Shown piece by piece: positions 8,675 to 18,073 of a stretch of DNA of 64,000 nucleotides; position 1 is the stretch's first letter; each line of letters opens with the position of its first letter. The stretch covers positions 95,523 to 159,522 of the forward strand of contig NZ_ATVT01000010.1 of NCBI RefSeq assembly GCF_000420865.1. The letters are read 5' to 3'. Position numbers and translations under genes: made by a program. Origin of the DNA: Butyrivibrio sp. XPD2006. Its GTDB lineage: Bacteria > Bacillota > Clostridia > Lachnospirales > Lachnospiraceae. The notes under the pieces were generated by a model. It worked only from the letters and a program-made list of their open reading frames with translations. It had not been told where the DNA came from and did not search any database.

Positions 8675-11224
8675 ATGAAAGCAATCAGACTAAAAACAGA
8701 GTACTTAACAAATCCTATCGGAATAGATTACACAAAGCCAAGACTTAGCTGGGTCTGTGAAGGTGGCAAAACACAGACTGCCTATCAGATTATAGCTAAA
8801 GATGATAACGGAAATATTATCTGGGATTCCGGAAAGACCGGCTCTCATAAGATGCATCTTATTCCTTGGGGTGGAGATGCCTTAAAAAGCAGACAGAGGA
8901 TAACCTGGAGTGTTGTGCTTTGGGATGAGGAAGACATAAAGGGAGAAGCAAGCGATGAAGCTACTTTTGAGCTGGGACTTTTAAATGAGAGCGACTGGAA
9001 GGCTACATGGATTACCGGTAACTATTCTGTAAAAAGAAAAATGAGATACCCGGTAGACTGTTTCAGAATGAGCTTTATTGTGGATCCGGAAAAGAAGATT
9101 TCCAGAGCAAGAGCCTACATGTCCGCCTGTGGTCTATACGAAGGTCAGCTAAACGGCGAAAAGATTGGAAGCTTCTGTCTTGCACCGGGACACACAGATT
9201 ACAGAAAAAGAGTTCAGTACCAGACAGTAGATATCACTGCTCAGATAAAAGAGGGAAACAATGACCTCTTCTTCATGCTGGCAGACGGATGGTACAGAGG
9301 ATCTGTAGGAGCCTGGGGACTAAAGAACTTTTACGGAAATGAGACTAAGCTCCTTGCACAGATTGAAATATATTTTTCTGATGGCAGCAAAAAGATAATA
9401 TGCTCAAGTGAAAATTTCGAATGGACAAATGATGGTCCTATAAGATTTGCCGACAATAAGGATGGCGAAATCTATGATGCAACAAAGGATGATATTAAGA
9501 AGGCTGTATGGAAAAAAGCAAAGGCTGCAAAGCATAATGTGATTCCAACCGCTTCAGACAACTTTGCTCTTACTGAGCATGAAAGATTTACAAACCCAAA
9601 ACTCATCATTACTCCCGGCGGCAAAAAGGTCTTTGACTTCGGACAAAATATTGCCGGATATATTGAGTTTAAAGTGAACGCAAAAGCTGGCCAGAGAATC
9701 TTTATGAGATTTGGAGAAAAGCTAGATGAGAACGGAGAGTTTACTCAGACTAATATCCAATGCGTAAAAAAAGATTTAGTGACTCCGCTTCAGCAGATAG
9801 AGTATTTCTGTAAAGATGGAGATAACTATTACAAGACCAGATTTGCCATTTTCGGATTCCAGTATGTCCTTGTTGAAAGTGATGTGGAGATACGTCCGGA
9901 GGATATTACAGCTATTGCAGTTTATTCCGATTTTGAGACCACATTCTCTTTTGACAGTTCAAATGAACTTCTTAATAAGTTCGTTGAGAATACTCTTTGG
10001 TCCCTTAAGAACAACTCTGCCGATCTTCCTACAGACTGCCCTACAAGAGAACGCCATGGTTGGTCAGGAGATGCACAGATATTTGTAAATACAGCAAGCT
10101 ATATGGTGAACTATGCACCTTTTGCTGATAAGTATGAAAAAGATCTTTGTGATCTTCAGCGTAAGAACGGCGCTTTTACTCAGATAGCGCCTGAGGGCGG
10201 AACGGACTTTTACATGAAATCCATGGACGGTTCTGTAGGCTGGGCCGATGCGGGAATCATGATCCCTTACAGACTGTGGAAGAAATACGGCGATATTTCT
10301 TTTGTCGAAAAGTACTATGACAACATGAAAAAATACGCCGCATTTGCAATCGGACGCCTTGGTAAGCGCTCAGCTCTTATGTCTGAGAAGGTTAAGATAT
10401 CCAAGGAAAACAGCAAATATCTGTACAATGTCGGACAACACTACGGTGAATGGGCTGAACCTTCCGATGTTCATAAGTCGTCTTTTAAAGACTTTTCAAA
10501 ATCCAAACCTGAGGAAGCAACAGCTTATACAAGCTATGTTTTAGGACTTATGAGCGAGATTGCAAAGGCTCTTGGAAAAGAGCAGGATGCAAAGGAGTAT
10601 CAGGAATATTCTGAAGGCTGCAAGAGAGCCTATCAGGAGCTGATTGAAAACAGTGAGTTCTCTCTTGATACAAACAGACAGGCTCGCCTTGTTCGCCCGC
10701 TGTACTTTGATCTTTTGAATGAGACCCAGAAAGGGTATGCTAAGAGAAGACTCATAAAGGCCCTTGATGAATACGGCTGGAGAGTCGGAACAGGCTTTCT
10801 ATCAACACCTCTTATTCTGTATGTCCTTCAGCAGATTGATTTAAGCCTTGCATATAAGCTTCTGGAAAATGAAGAAAAACCGGGATGGCTCTATATGCCG
10901 AAGATCGGAGCAACCACTATCTGGGAAGACTGGAACGGGCCTACTTCAGACAACGGACTGGGCGGCGGAATAGCATCTCTTAATCACTATTCAAAGGGAG
11001 CTGTTTGCGAATGGATATTCTCTGAGATGTGCGGCGTTAAGGTGGATGGAGAAAATCATTTTGTCATTGCACCAAGGCCCGGAGGACATTTCACACGAGC
11101 ATCCTTTAGCTATGACAGCATATACGGAACTGTGTCATGCTCATGGAGTCTTCAGGAAGATGGCAAGTACAAATATGACATAGTCGTTCCACCAAACACT
11201 ACGGCTGATGTTAAAATTGAATAG
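8675..11224 (+). CDS. GH78 alpha-L-rhamnosidase
   Basis: An 849-residue enzyme with the usual GH78 layout: N-terminal beta-sandwich domains (to about residue 400), an (alpha/alpha)6 barrel and a C-terminal beta-sandwich. The acid motif DCPTRERHGWSGD spans residues 454-466, with Glu459 the predicted general acid; Glu751 in TTIWEDWNG is the predicted base. There is no signal peptide. It starts nine bases after the GH3 stop and is surely in the same operon. With the GH3 enzyme it could take apart rhamnosyl-beta-glucosides such as rutinose- or neohesperidose-type glycosides; the substrate is inference. A terminator hairpin follows. Confidence 0.93.
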   Translation: MKAIRLKTEYLTNPIGIDYTKPRLSWVCEGGKTQTAYQIIAKDDNGNIIWDSGKTGSHKMHLIPWGGDALKSRQRITWSVVLWDEEDIKGEASDEATFELGLLNESDWKATWITGNYSVKRKMRYPVDCFRMSFIVDPEKKISRARAYMSACGLYEGQLNGEKIGSFCLAPGHTDYRKRVQYQTVDITAQIKEGNNDLFFMLADGWYRGSVGAWGLKNFYGNETKLLAQIEIYFSDGSKKIICSSENFEWTNDGPIRFADNKDGEIYDATKDDIKKAVWKKAKAAKHNVIPTASDNFALTEHERFTNPKLIITPGGKKVFDFGQNIAGYIEFKVNAKAGQRIFMRFGEKLDENGEFTQTNIQCVKKDLVTPLQQIEYFCKDGDNYYKTRFAIFGFQYVLVESDVEIRPEDITAIAVYSDFETTFSFDSSNELLNKFVENTLWSLKNNSADLPTDCPTRERHGWSGDAQIFVNTASYMVNYAPFADKYEKDLCDLQRKNGAFTQIAPEGGTDFYMKSMDGSVGWADAGIMIPYRLWKKYGDISFVEKYYDNMKKYAAFAIGRLGKRSALMSEKVKISKENSKYLYNVGQHYGEWAEPSDVHKSSFKDFSKSKPEEATAYTSYVLGLMSEIAKALGKEQDAKEYQEYSEGCKRAYQELIENSEFSLDTNRQARLVRPLYFDLLNETQKGYAKRRLIKALDEYGWRVGTGFLSTPLILYVLQQIDLSLAYKLLENEEKPGWLYMPKIGATTIWEDWNGPTSDNGLGGGIASLNHYSKGAVCEWIFSEMCGVKVDGENHFVIAPRPGGHFTRASFSYDSIYGTVSCSWSLQEDGKYKYDIVVPPNTTADVKIE

Positions 11225-11247
11225 TTTTTGCATTTCACCGAATGAAA

Positions 11248-11277
11248 AGTGCAACTCACCGCAGTTGCGCTTTTTTT
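11248..11277 (+). terminator. Intrinsic terminator after the glycoside operon
   Basis: Arms AGTGCAACT (11248-11256) and AGTTGCGCT (11263-11271) pair over nine bases with one G-U, six-base loop, followed by seven T. It ends the symporter-GH3-GH78 transcript. Confidence 0.8.
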
Positions 11278-11344
11278 GTGCGAAAAATCATGTATTATCA
11301 GTTCAGAAGCAAGGAAACAACAAGTTAAAGAAAAGGGGAACGAA

Positions 11345-12265
11345 ATGAAAAAGGCAATCGAAGTAAATAACCTCCAAAAGAAATACGGAGAATTCACCGC
11401 AGTTAATAGTATTTCTTTCTCGGTTAGTCAGGGTGAGCTCTTTGCTTTCCTGGGAGAGAACGGAGCAGGAAAGTCAACAACAATAAATATGCTGAGTACC
11501 ATCCTTCCAAAGACAAACGGAAACGCATACGTGATGGGACATGAGCTTGGCAAGGATGATGACAAGATAAGGAAAGAGATCGGAATCGTATTTCAGAACT
11601 CAGTACTGGACGGAAAGCTCACAGTTAAACAGAATCTCATGACAAGAGGAGCATATTACGGATACGACAAGAAAGAGATCATGAAAAGGCTTGAAGGTCT
11701 TTGGGAAGAGTTCAATCTTGGAGATATCTGGAACAGGAAATACGAGAAGCTCTCAGGTGGTCAGAAGAGACGAATAGATATTGCGAGAGCTCTTTTACAC
11801 AAACCGAGCATTCTGTTTCTGGATGAGCCCACAACCGGACTTGATCCGATGTCACGCAAGATGGTTTGGGACTACATCAATTACCTGAGAAAACATGAGA
11901 ACCTCACAATCTTCCTCACAACACATTACATGGAGGAGACAGCGGAAGCAGAAAACGTGGTGATCATGGACAAGGGGAACATAATTGCCGAGGGTACGCC
12001 GGCAGAGCTTAAGAGCAGATATACAAGCAAGAAGCTCATCTGGTACACCGATGAGAGCGAAGAGAGCAGCAGGCTGATAGAAACGTCAGGAAGCTCAAAG
12101 TTCAGATATGAAGTAGATCACTACAACATCTCAATGAACGAAGGAATTACAGAGTTTATCTGGAAGAACAAAGGACTTGTAAAAGATTTTGAAATAATCA
12201 AAGGCACAATGGACGACGTATTCTTAACACTTACAGGAAAGGAAATGGTGAACGTAAATGGCTAA
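11345..12265 (+). CDS. ABC transporter ATP-binding protein, DrrA-like
   Basis: A 306-residue ABC ATPase with Walker A GENGAGKST (about residue 37), signature LSGGQKRRIDIARAL, Walker B ILFLDEPTTGLD and the switch His in LTTHYMEE. A C-terminal ~90-residue extension is typical of the daunorubicin-resistance (DrrA) subfamily. Start 11345 is preceded by AAAAGGGG at 11331-11338; the reading frame is open further upstream but has no ribosome site there. Its end overlaps the ABC-2 permease start by eight bases, so the two are translationally coupled and form one exporter. The LytTR gene downstream is the likely regulator. Substrate unknown (lipid, peptide or drug). Confidence 0.9.
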   Translation: MKKAIEVNNLQKKYGEFTAVNSISFSVSQGELFAFLGENGAGKSTTINMLSTILPKTNGNAYVMGHELGKDDDKIRKEIGIVFQNSVLDGKLTVKQNLMTRGAYYGYDKKEIMKRLEGLWEEFNLGDIWNRKYEKLSGGQKRRIDIARALLHKPSILFLDEPTTGLDPMSRKMVWDYINYLRKHENLTIFLTTHYMEETAEAENVVIMDKGNIIAEGTPAELKSRYTSKKLIWYTDESEESSRLIETSGSSKFRYEVDHYNISMNEGITEFIWKNKGLVKDFEIIKGTMDDVFLTLTGKEMVNVNG

Positions 12266-13178
12266 ACTCAGAGGATTTATCGGACTTACAAAAAGAAATA
12301 TGCTTGTATTTTTTACAGATAAAGGAACACTGTTTTTCTCAATGCTCACACCAATGATCATACTTCTTCTCTACATTCTTTTCCTGAAGAACAGCCTTCT
12401 GTCAGCTCTGCAGAATGCAGCAATAGGGCTTGAGAACCTGGTAGCAGCAAAAGACATGGCTCAGTTTGTAAACGGACTTCTTCTTACAGGTATCATCAGC
12501 TCAGCTCTTATAACAATTCCTTACAATGCACTTGAGATCATCGTAAGGGACAGAGAGGACAGAGTAGACCTTGATATGCTCTCTACACCCGTTAAGAGAT
12601 TCGAGATCATTCTTTCTTACTTCTGCGCAGCAGTTATTTCAGCTTTCATGCAGGCAATGATAGTTCTGGCAGTTGGAATTGGGATACTCAGCATGAGCGG
12701 AGATATGTATCTTTCTGCAGCTGATATTGTTAAGCTTGTTGGCGCGGTTTTCCTCGGAACAGTATCTTCAACATCCGTATTCATGGTAGTTATGATGTTC
12801 TTTAAGAGCATGGGTACCTGCGGCGCTTTCATGGGAATCTTATCAGCAGTATCAGGTTTTGTGATCGGAGCTTACATGCCTCTTTCAGAGTTTAACAAGG
12901 GCATTCAGAATGTATGCAATCTTGTTCCTGCAACAGGAATCACAGTACTTATCAGAAATTACCTTACAGGTGGAATCCTCCGCCACATGGATGAGTGCAT
13001 AGGCGGCCTTGACGGTGGTGCCTTCATGAAAGCAATGGTTGATATTTTTTCATATAACACTGTAGTAGGTGGTGAAATTTGGACGTTGAATCTGACATGG
13101 ATTTACGTGATAATTAGTACAGTTATATTTATCGGAGTTTTGAGAGTGGTATATCCTGCTGTTTTCGGCAGAAAGTAA
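12258..13178 (+). CDS. ABC-2 type permease, DrrB-like
   Basis: Protein of 306 residues with about six membrane segments in the ABC-2 permease pattern: a cytoplasmic N-terminus, a long loop between helices one and two, and a conserved cytoplasmic stretch EIIVRDREDRVDLDMLSTPV after the second helix. It is the membrane half of the exporter whose ATPase overlaps it by eight bases. It is followed after 12 bases by a LytTR gene, which suggests that the exporter answers an envelope or signalling cue. Substrate unknown. Confidence 0.85.
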   Translation: MAKLRGFIGLTKRNMLVFFTDKGTLFFSMLTPMIILLLYILFLKNSLLSALQNAAIGLENLVAAKDMAQFVNGLLLTGIISSALITIPYNALEIIVRDREDRVDLDMLSTPVKRFEIILSYFCAAVISAFMQAMIVLAVGIGILSMSGDMYLSAADIVKLVGAVFLGTVSSTSVFMVVMMFFKSMGTCGAFMGILSAVSGFVIGAYMPLSEFNKGIQNVCNLVPATGITVLIRNYLTGGILRHMDECIGGLDGGAFMKAMVDIFSYNTVVGGEIWTLNLTWIYVIISTVIFIGVLRVVYPAVFGRK

Positions 13179-13190
13179 AGGGGAAAAGTT

Positions 13191-13625
13191 TTGAGGGTCA
13201 CATTCAACAAGATTTCGCAGGAAGAAAGCGAAAGTGCAGTTATAAATGCATACGAGCACACATCTTCCATCGACACTGCAATAGGTCTTTTGGAAAACGG
13301 GGAACAGATAATAGCAGGCTACCGGGACGGCGAGAAAGTGCCTTGCAGATTATCCCAGATCTATTATTTTGAAAGCGTTGATGATAAGTGCTTTGCCTAT
13401 ACCAAGGACGCATGTCTTGATATGAGGTGCAGACTCTATGAGGTTGAGAGTAACCTGGATTTCAGGTTCTTTAGGTGCTCCAAGTCAATGATCTGCAACC
13501 TCCGCAAGATAAAGAGTGTTAAGACGGAGAGCAACGCCAGGATGCGTGCAGAGCTATTAAACGGCGAAGTGGTGGTCATCTCAAGGAGCTATGTAAAAGA
13601 GCTTAAGAAGAAATTGGGGTTATAA
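13191..13625 (+). CDS. LytTR DNA-binding domain protein
   Basis: A 144-residue protein whose C-terminal ~100 residues are a LytTR DNA-binding domain (IYYFESVDDKCFAYT, FFRCSKSMICNLRKIKSV, VVISRSYVKELKKKLG). There is no receiver domain, so it is a stand-alone LytTR regulator. The start is a TTG at 13191 with AAAGGGGA about seven bases upstream; no ATG is suitably placed. It lies between an ABC exporter and a DUF3021 gene, the standard arrangement in Firmicutes in which LytTR and its DUF3021 membrane partner control a nearby transporter. Confidence 0.85.
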   Translation: MRVTFNKISQEESESAVINAYEHTSSIDTAIGLLENGEQIIAGYRDGEKVPCRLSQIYYFESVDDKCFAYTKDACLDMRCRLYEVESNLDFRFFRCSKSMICNLRKIKSVKTESNARMRAELLNGEVVVISRSYVKELKKKLGL

Positions 13626-13627
13626 GT

Positions 13628-14065
13628 ATGAATAAACTTAAACTGGTTTTTGAACAGACAATGATGGTAAGTTTCATGGTCCTGTGTTATATAAGTGTTC
13701 TCGGACTTCTGGCCTTCAGAGGTACAGATACCGGATTTCCATGGTATATTCCGGGATCCATCGTGCTTGCGAGCTTTTTTTGCAGCCTGGTAACAGTGTT
13801 TCTTTTATCTGATGCCGGTGATAACAAGGATGAGTCTCCGACGAAATATTATATTAAGCTCATAGCGCATTTTATCTTGCTGTATGCACTTATTATGGGA
13901 TTTGGATATCTCTTTTACTGGTATCGCGGGACCGTCGGATTTATTTTAACTTCTGTGGTCTATGTCATTATCTACGCCGGTACCTGGGTGGGAACAAGAC
14001 TTGTTTTTTTACATGACGATAAGATTATAGGCGATGCACTTGATAAGATAAGAGACGAAGAGTGA
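13628..14065 (+). CDS. DUF3021 family membrane protein
   Basis: A 145-residue protein with four predicted membrane helices and a short charged tail (DKIIGDALDKIRDEE), matching DUF3021 proteins that nearly always follow LytTR regulators. It begins two bases after the LytTR stop. The family is thought to be the membrane-bound partner or inhibitor of the LytTR protein; a biochemical role is not established. It is the last gene of the ABC-LytTR operon and meets the minus-strand ktrA at a shared hairpin. Confidence 0.75.
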   Translation: MNKLKLVFEQTMMVSFMVLCYISVLGLLAFRGTDTGFPWYIPGSIVLASFFCSLVTVFLLSDAGDNKDESPTKYYIKLIAHFILLYALIMGFGYLFYWYRGTVGFILTSVVYVIIYAGTWVGTRLVFLHDDKIIGDALDKIRDEE

Positions 14066-14066
14066 G

Positions 14067-14098
14067 AAAAAGTGGCAACTGATATGATCAGTGCCACT
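14067..14098 (-). terminator. Hairpin between convergent operons
   Basis: AGTGGCAACTGAT (14071-14083) pairs with ATCAGTGCCACT (14087-14098) with a single bulged A and a three-base loop. On the minus strand it is followed by five T, so it ends ktrA transcription, and it includes the ktrA stop codon. It may also stop readthrough from the DUF3021 side. Confidence 0.65.
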
Positions 14099-14729
14099 TA
14101 TTTACATCCTTTTTCTCCATGGCGATGAGGAGAACCATATCTTTCTGGAGCGGCTCCTGAGGAGAACTGAAGCACCATTTCTGGCCCTTTTCGCGAACAG
14201 CGATGACGTTCATCCTGTGCTTTTTGCGAAGTTCCAGTTCGATCAGGTTCTTGCCGATCCATTCATCTTTGACATACATCTCAACGATATACATGTTGCT
14301 GTCAATTTCAAAGAAATCCTTAAAGGATTTTGAAAGAAGAATACGAGCTGAACGCATACCGCCTTCTCCTTCGGGATCAAGAATCTTATCTACTCCGATT
14401 TTCAGTAGAATGGATGACATCCTGTCTGAGGAGGTTTTTGCAACTATAAGGGGTACGTTCTTTTCTTTTGCAACTGCTACGGACATTATGGCAGCAGCAA
14501 GGTTACCTGTGGCACATACAACGATATCCATGTTTTTTAGGCCCAGGGCTTCTACTTCATCCTCGTTTTCCAGGTTTGCACATACTGCAGAAGTGCATTT
14601 TCCTGCAAATTCATTGATTACTTCTTTATCTTTGTCTACAGCAAGCACATCAGCGCCCATCATGTAAAGATTCTCCGCAAGGCTCTTGCCGTATTTTCCA
14701 AGTCCAAGTACTGCAACTGATTTTCCCAT
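14088..14729 (-). CDS. ktrA: Potassium uptake regulator KtrA (TrkA family)
   Basis: A 213-residue cytoplasmic protein with an RCK-N nucleotide-binding domain (VLGLGKYGKSLAENL Rossmann motif, acidic residue in VLAVDKDKEV) and a TrkA-C domain in the last ~80 residues. KtrA forms an octameric ring that gates the KtrB K+ channel in response to ATP/ADP and c-di-AMP. It lies 14 bases downstream of ktrB in the same operon. The size fits KtrA or KtrC rather than the double-length TrkA. Confidence 0.88.
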   Translation of the reverse strand: MGKSVAVLGLGKYGKSLAENLYMMGADVLAVDKDKEVINEFAGKCTSAVCANLENEDEVEALGLKNMDIVVCATGNLAAAIMSVAVAKEKNVPLIVAKTSSDRMSSILLKIGVDKILDPEGEGGMRSARILLSKSFKDFFEIDSNMYIVEMYVKDEWIGKNLIELELRKKHRMNVIAVREKGQKWCFSSPQEPLQKDMVLLIAMEKKDVNKWH

Positions 14730-14743
14730 GATTTATTTTCCTC

Positions 14744-16129
14744 CTAACCAACGTAGAATATTCCTTCTGAATGACTGATCCTGTTTTTGATCCCGGCCTC
14801 TCTGGCAAAGAAAAATGCCATTGAGATAGGACCGATCCTTCCAAGATACATTGAAATAATAACGATAATTCTTGAATATGAGCATAGATGCGGTGTTAAG
14901 CCTCTTGTAAGTCCTACTGTTCCAAGGGCACTTGTGATCTCATACAGAGCATCAGTAAGCGTAATGTCTTCGCCTGCAAGAAGAAGCAGTGTCATAAGGA
15001 TTACAAAGGACAAGCTGACGGTCACGATAGCAGCGGCCTTTCGCATGAGCTCCGTTGAAACTTTTCTGTGGAATACGACAGTTTCTTTTTTGCCGCCTAT
15101 ATAAGAGAAAGCATTCATAAGTACAAGGAAGGCTGTAACAGTCTTGACACCGCCTGCTGTTCCGACAGGTGAGCCGCCTATGAACATGAGGATGTAGCCG
15201 ATGGAGCAGGAGATTTCTGTCAGACTCTCCTGGGGCACTGATGCAAAACCAGCGGTTCTGAAAGTGACCGACTGGAACATACTGTTTAGAATCTTATAAG
15301 ACAGGCGCATGTTGCCAATGGTTTCGGGATTGTTGTATTCAGCTGCCAGAACAACGCCGGTCCCTGTCAGTATGAGAATTATGGTCGCCCAAAGCACCAG
15401 TTTGGTATGCTCAGGAAGATGCCTTAGGGTCACAATAGGCCCGAGGTGATTTTTGATTCCCTTATTGATTCCGTCGATAACATCAAACCATACAACAAAG
15501 CCAAGTCCGCCAAGTATGATTAGCAGCATTGTAAGGCTCATTAAAAAGTATGAGTCCCTGAAGTCTATCATGCTGTTTGGTCCAATCACATCCATTCCTG
15601 CATTACAGAAGGCTGAAACTGACTGGAAGATGGCAGACCAGAGACCTTTCCAAAAGCCAAATCTTGGTATGAATTTGATTGCAAAAAGAAATGCAGCTAC
15701 GCCTTCTACAGCAAAGACGCCCTTGAATATTCGAATAAGGAAGCCCAGAAGACCGTGGTCCAGATCGACATTTAGTGCATCGCCAAGAAGAACTCTGTCT
15801 CCAAGGGAAAATTTCTTTTTACCGACCAGAAGCAGCATTGAACCTACTGAAACTACTCCAAAGCCTCCAATCTGGATAAGCAAAAGAATTACGAACTGTC
15901 CGAACAGACTCCAGTGAGCGTATGTATCAACTACAACAAGGCCGGTAACACAAACCGACGTTGTTGCTGTAAAGAGCGCAGTAAGAACACCGGTTTTTTC
16001 ACCCGGTGCTGTGGATATCGGAAGCATGAGAAGGAGCGTTCCGATTATTATGGTTAAGAGAAAACTCACCGGAATGAACCTTTCCGGTGTGATCAGGATA
16101 CGCCTGATCTTTGCACTTGTTTTTTTCAT
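14744..16129 (-). CDS. ktrB: Potassium uptake membrane subunit KtrB (TrkH family)
   Basis: A 461-residue TrkH/KtrB protein with four membrane-pore-membrane repeats. Selectivity-filter-like glycines occur in TTSVCVTGLV, AFCNAGMDV, FRTAGFAS and TSALGTVGLTRG. It forms the Na+-dependent K+ channel opened by KtrA, encoded directly downstream. The gap to the divergent gene at 16263 is AT-rich and presumably carries both promoters. Confidence 0.9.
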   Translation of the reverse strand: MKKTSAKIRRILITPERFIPVSFLLTIIIGTLLLMLPISTAPGEKTGVLTALFTATTSVCVTGLVVVDTYAHWSLFGQFVILLLIQIGGFGVVSVGSMLLLVGKKKFSLGDRVLLGDALNVDLDHGLLGFLIRIFKGVFAVEGVAAFLFAIKFIPRFGFWKGLWSAIFQSVSAFCNAGMDVIGPNSMIDFRDSYFLMSLTMLLIILGGLGFVVWFDVIDGINKGIKNHLGPIVTLRHLPEHTKLVLWATIILILTGTGVVLAAEYNNPETIGNMRLSYKILNSMFQSVTFRTAGFASVPQESLTEISCSIGYILMFIGGSPVGTAGGVKTVTAFLVLMNAFSYIGGKKETVVFHRKVSTELMRKAAAIVTVSLSFVILMTLLLLAGEDITLTDALYEITSALGTVGLTRGLTPHLCSYSRIIVIISMYLGRIGPISMAFFFAREAGIKNRISHSEGIFYVG

Positions 16130-16262
16130 AGTTTCTATTCTAGTATGAAAAACAACTGAAGTACACTTTTTGTTTTAATTTTTAATTTCACAAAATCGCA
16201 ACAAGATTATGGAAGGGATTGTGTATAATGTAGAAAGCGACTGATGGAGGAACAGTGTATAC

Positions 16263-16868
16263 ATGGAAATACTTGAGCAAATAACAGCTATTCTTATAGG
16301 AGCACTAATATCGGCAACATGTGCAACTTCAGGAAATGCTGATGAATTACTCACAAGATTTATTGAAGGCGATGTGTCGGTATTGGAAGAAAATCAGAAA
16401 GAGGAGTGGTTTATTCCGGATTTTAATGATGGCAGTTTTGAATACGAATATACGCTTCTGGATCTTGACGGCGATGGTGAAAATGAGATGATAGTCCAGA
16501 TGAAGGATGAGCCACAGGGCTTTTCGGCTGTGTTTAATGCAGAAAGAGATAAGGTTTACTGCTGGGGAAGTGACAGTGTTGAAATGAACTGCTTTGAATA
16601 TCCGCTGGATAATGGAATGATGGTAAGCGAGTATGATTATGACGGAGCTGTTTCTTACAGTATTTATGCTTATGATACTACTGGTGAAGCTAAGCATATC
16701 AGCTTGCTGTTTATCCGCGAGGTGCCTGCTTCGAACAACGCGGCTGTAAAGTATCCGGATTACAGAATTGATGATAAGGAAGTCACAAAAGAAGAATTTG
16801 GAAAAGAGCTTAAGGCAGCGATAGGGGATCACAGGCTGGATCGTACGTCATGGATATTAGTAAAATAA
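16263..16868 (+). CDS. Hypothetical protein with a VCBS/FG-GAP-like aspartate-rich repeat
   Basis: A 201-residue protein with a hydrophobic N-terminus (about residues 7-22, a weak signal-like segment) and then a beta-rich region containing LLDLDGDGENEMIVQM, the Asp-rich loop seen in FG-GAP/VCBS-like or calcium-binding repeats. It may be exported. A TATAAT lies at 16224-16229 and GGAGG at 16246-16250. The following gene starts 12 bases later. A similar aspartate-rich domain is fused to the nearby AzlD protein. Function unknown. Confidence 0.55.
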   Translation: MEILEQITAILIGALISATCATSGNADELLTRFIEGDVSVLEENQKEEWFIPDFNDGSFEYEYTLLDLDGDGENEMIVQMKDEPQGFSAVFNAERDKVYCWGSDSVEMNCFEYPLDNGMMVSEYDYDGAVSYSIYAYDTTGEAKHISLLFIREVPASNNAAVKYPDYRIDDKEVTKEEFGKELKAAIGDHRLDRTSWILVK

Positions 16869-16880
16869 GGAGATTTTGAT

Positions 16881-17339
16881 ATGACACGCAGAGAAATGGC
16901 AATGGCTAATTTTATGAAAGGCTACAACTGTTCGCAGTCGATTGTGCTGGCGTTTTCAGATATGCTTGATATTGATGAGAAGACTCTTTCTAAAATGGCA
17001 TCGTCTTTTGGCGGAGGCATGGGAAGGCTGAGAGAGGTTTGCGGATCTGTCAGCGGAATGTTTATGGTTGCAGGTCTTTTATATGGCTACGACGGACCTG
17101 AGACAGGACAGGTCAAGGCGGATCACTACGCCAGGATTCAGGAGCTCGCTCACAGGTTTGAAGAGCAGCACGGATCAATTGTGTGTCGTGAGCTTTTGGG
17201 CCTTAATGTGCGACATGATGTGCCGGTTCCGGAAGCCAGAACGACTGAGTATTACAAGAAAAGACCCTGCCCTGAGATAATCGGAGATGCTGCCGAAATT
17301 CTTGAGCAGTTCATTAAAGAGAATTCTGTTAAAGAGTAA
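16881..17339 (+). CDS. C-GCAxxG-C-C family redox-type protein
   Basis: A 152-residue protein with the family's ordered cysteines: GYNCSQSIVLAF, FGGGMGRLREVCGSVSG, SIVCRELLG and KKRPCPEI. The family is widespread in anaerobes and is assumed to bind metal or act in redox chemistry; no member has a firm function. It sits directly before azlC with a 14-base gap and is probably co-transcribed with it. Confidence 0.85.
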   Translation: MTRREMAMANFMKGYNCSQSIVLAFSDMLDIDEKTLSKMASSFGGGMGRLREVCGSVSGMFMVAGLLYGYDGPETGQVKADHYARIQELAHRFEEQHGSIVCRELLGLNVRHDVPVPEARTTEYYKKRPCPEIIGDAAEILEQFIKENSVKE

Positions 17340-17353
17340 GAGTGGAGCTTGAA

Positions 17354-18073
17354 ATGGAAACTGAGGAGTTTAAGATAACCGGGAAAGAGGTGAAGGCTGC
17401 GCTGAAAACCTCTTTTCCCATTATGGTAACCTTCCTGGTGCTGGGAAGCGGATACGGAATACTGATGGAAAAACACGGCTTCGGACCGCTTTGGTCTGTT
17501 CTGTCCGGAATTGTCATATTCAGCGGAACCGTTCAGTTTGTGAGTATATCGATGCTTGGCACTGGATCTTTTATCATGGCTGCATTAACAGCTTTCATGG
17601 TATCTGCAAGACATGCCTTTTTCAGCATCTCCATGATCGGAAGATACCGAAAGGAAGGGAAAAGAAAATGGTACCTTTACTATGCACTCTGCGATGAAAC
17701 CTATGCGATGCTCAGTTCGGATAACTGCCCTGAGGGAGTAAACAAAAGCGGACACAGACTTCTTGTGACACTTTTTGATCAGTCCTCCTGGGTTATCGGA
17801 TCTTTCCTTGGCGGAGTGATGGGCACATATCTTAACTTTGATTCGACGGGAATTGACTTTTCCATGACAGCTCTTTTTACAACAGTATTTATTCAGCAGT
17901 GGCTTGATGCGAAGAACCACACTCCGGCAATACTGGGACTTGGAGCCACACTTCTCTGCAGGATAATATTCGGAACCGATTTGTTCCTGATCCCGGCGAT
18001 GATCATAATCATTGGAACACTTACACTGGCAAGGGGCAAGATTGAGCCGGAGAAAGAGGTGCACAATGGTTGA
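17354..18073 (+). CDS. azlC: AzlC family branched-chain amino-acid exporter subunit
   Basis: A 239-residue membrane protein of the AzlC/YgaZ family (SFPIMVTFLVLGSGYGILMEK, VIFSGTVQFVSISML, SARHAFFSISMIGRYR). With AzlD it forms a small two-component exporter of branched-chain amino acids. The ATG at 17354 is preferred to the GTG at 17342 because GTGGAG at 17342-17347 gives a ribosome site six bases before it. It overlaps azlD by eight bases. Confidence 0.88.
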   Translation: METEEFKITGKEVKAALKTSFPIMVTFLVLGSGYGILMEKHGFGPLWSVLSGIVIFSGTVQFVSISMLGTGSFIMAALTAFMVSARHAFFSISMIGRYRKEGKRKWYLYYALCDETYAMLSSDNCPEGVNKSGHRLLVTLFDQSSWVIGSFLGGVMGTYLNFDSTGIDFSMTALFTTVFIQQWLDAKNHTPAILGLGATLLCRIIFGTDLFLIPAMIIIIGTLTLARGKIEPEKEVHNG

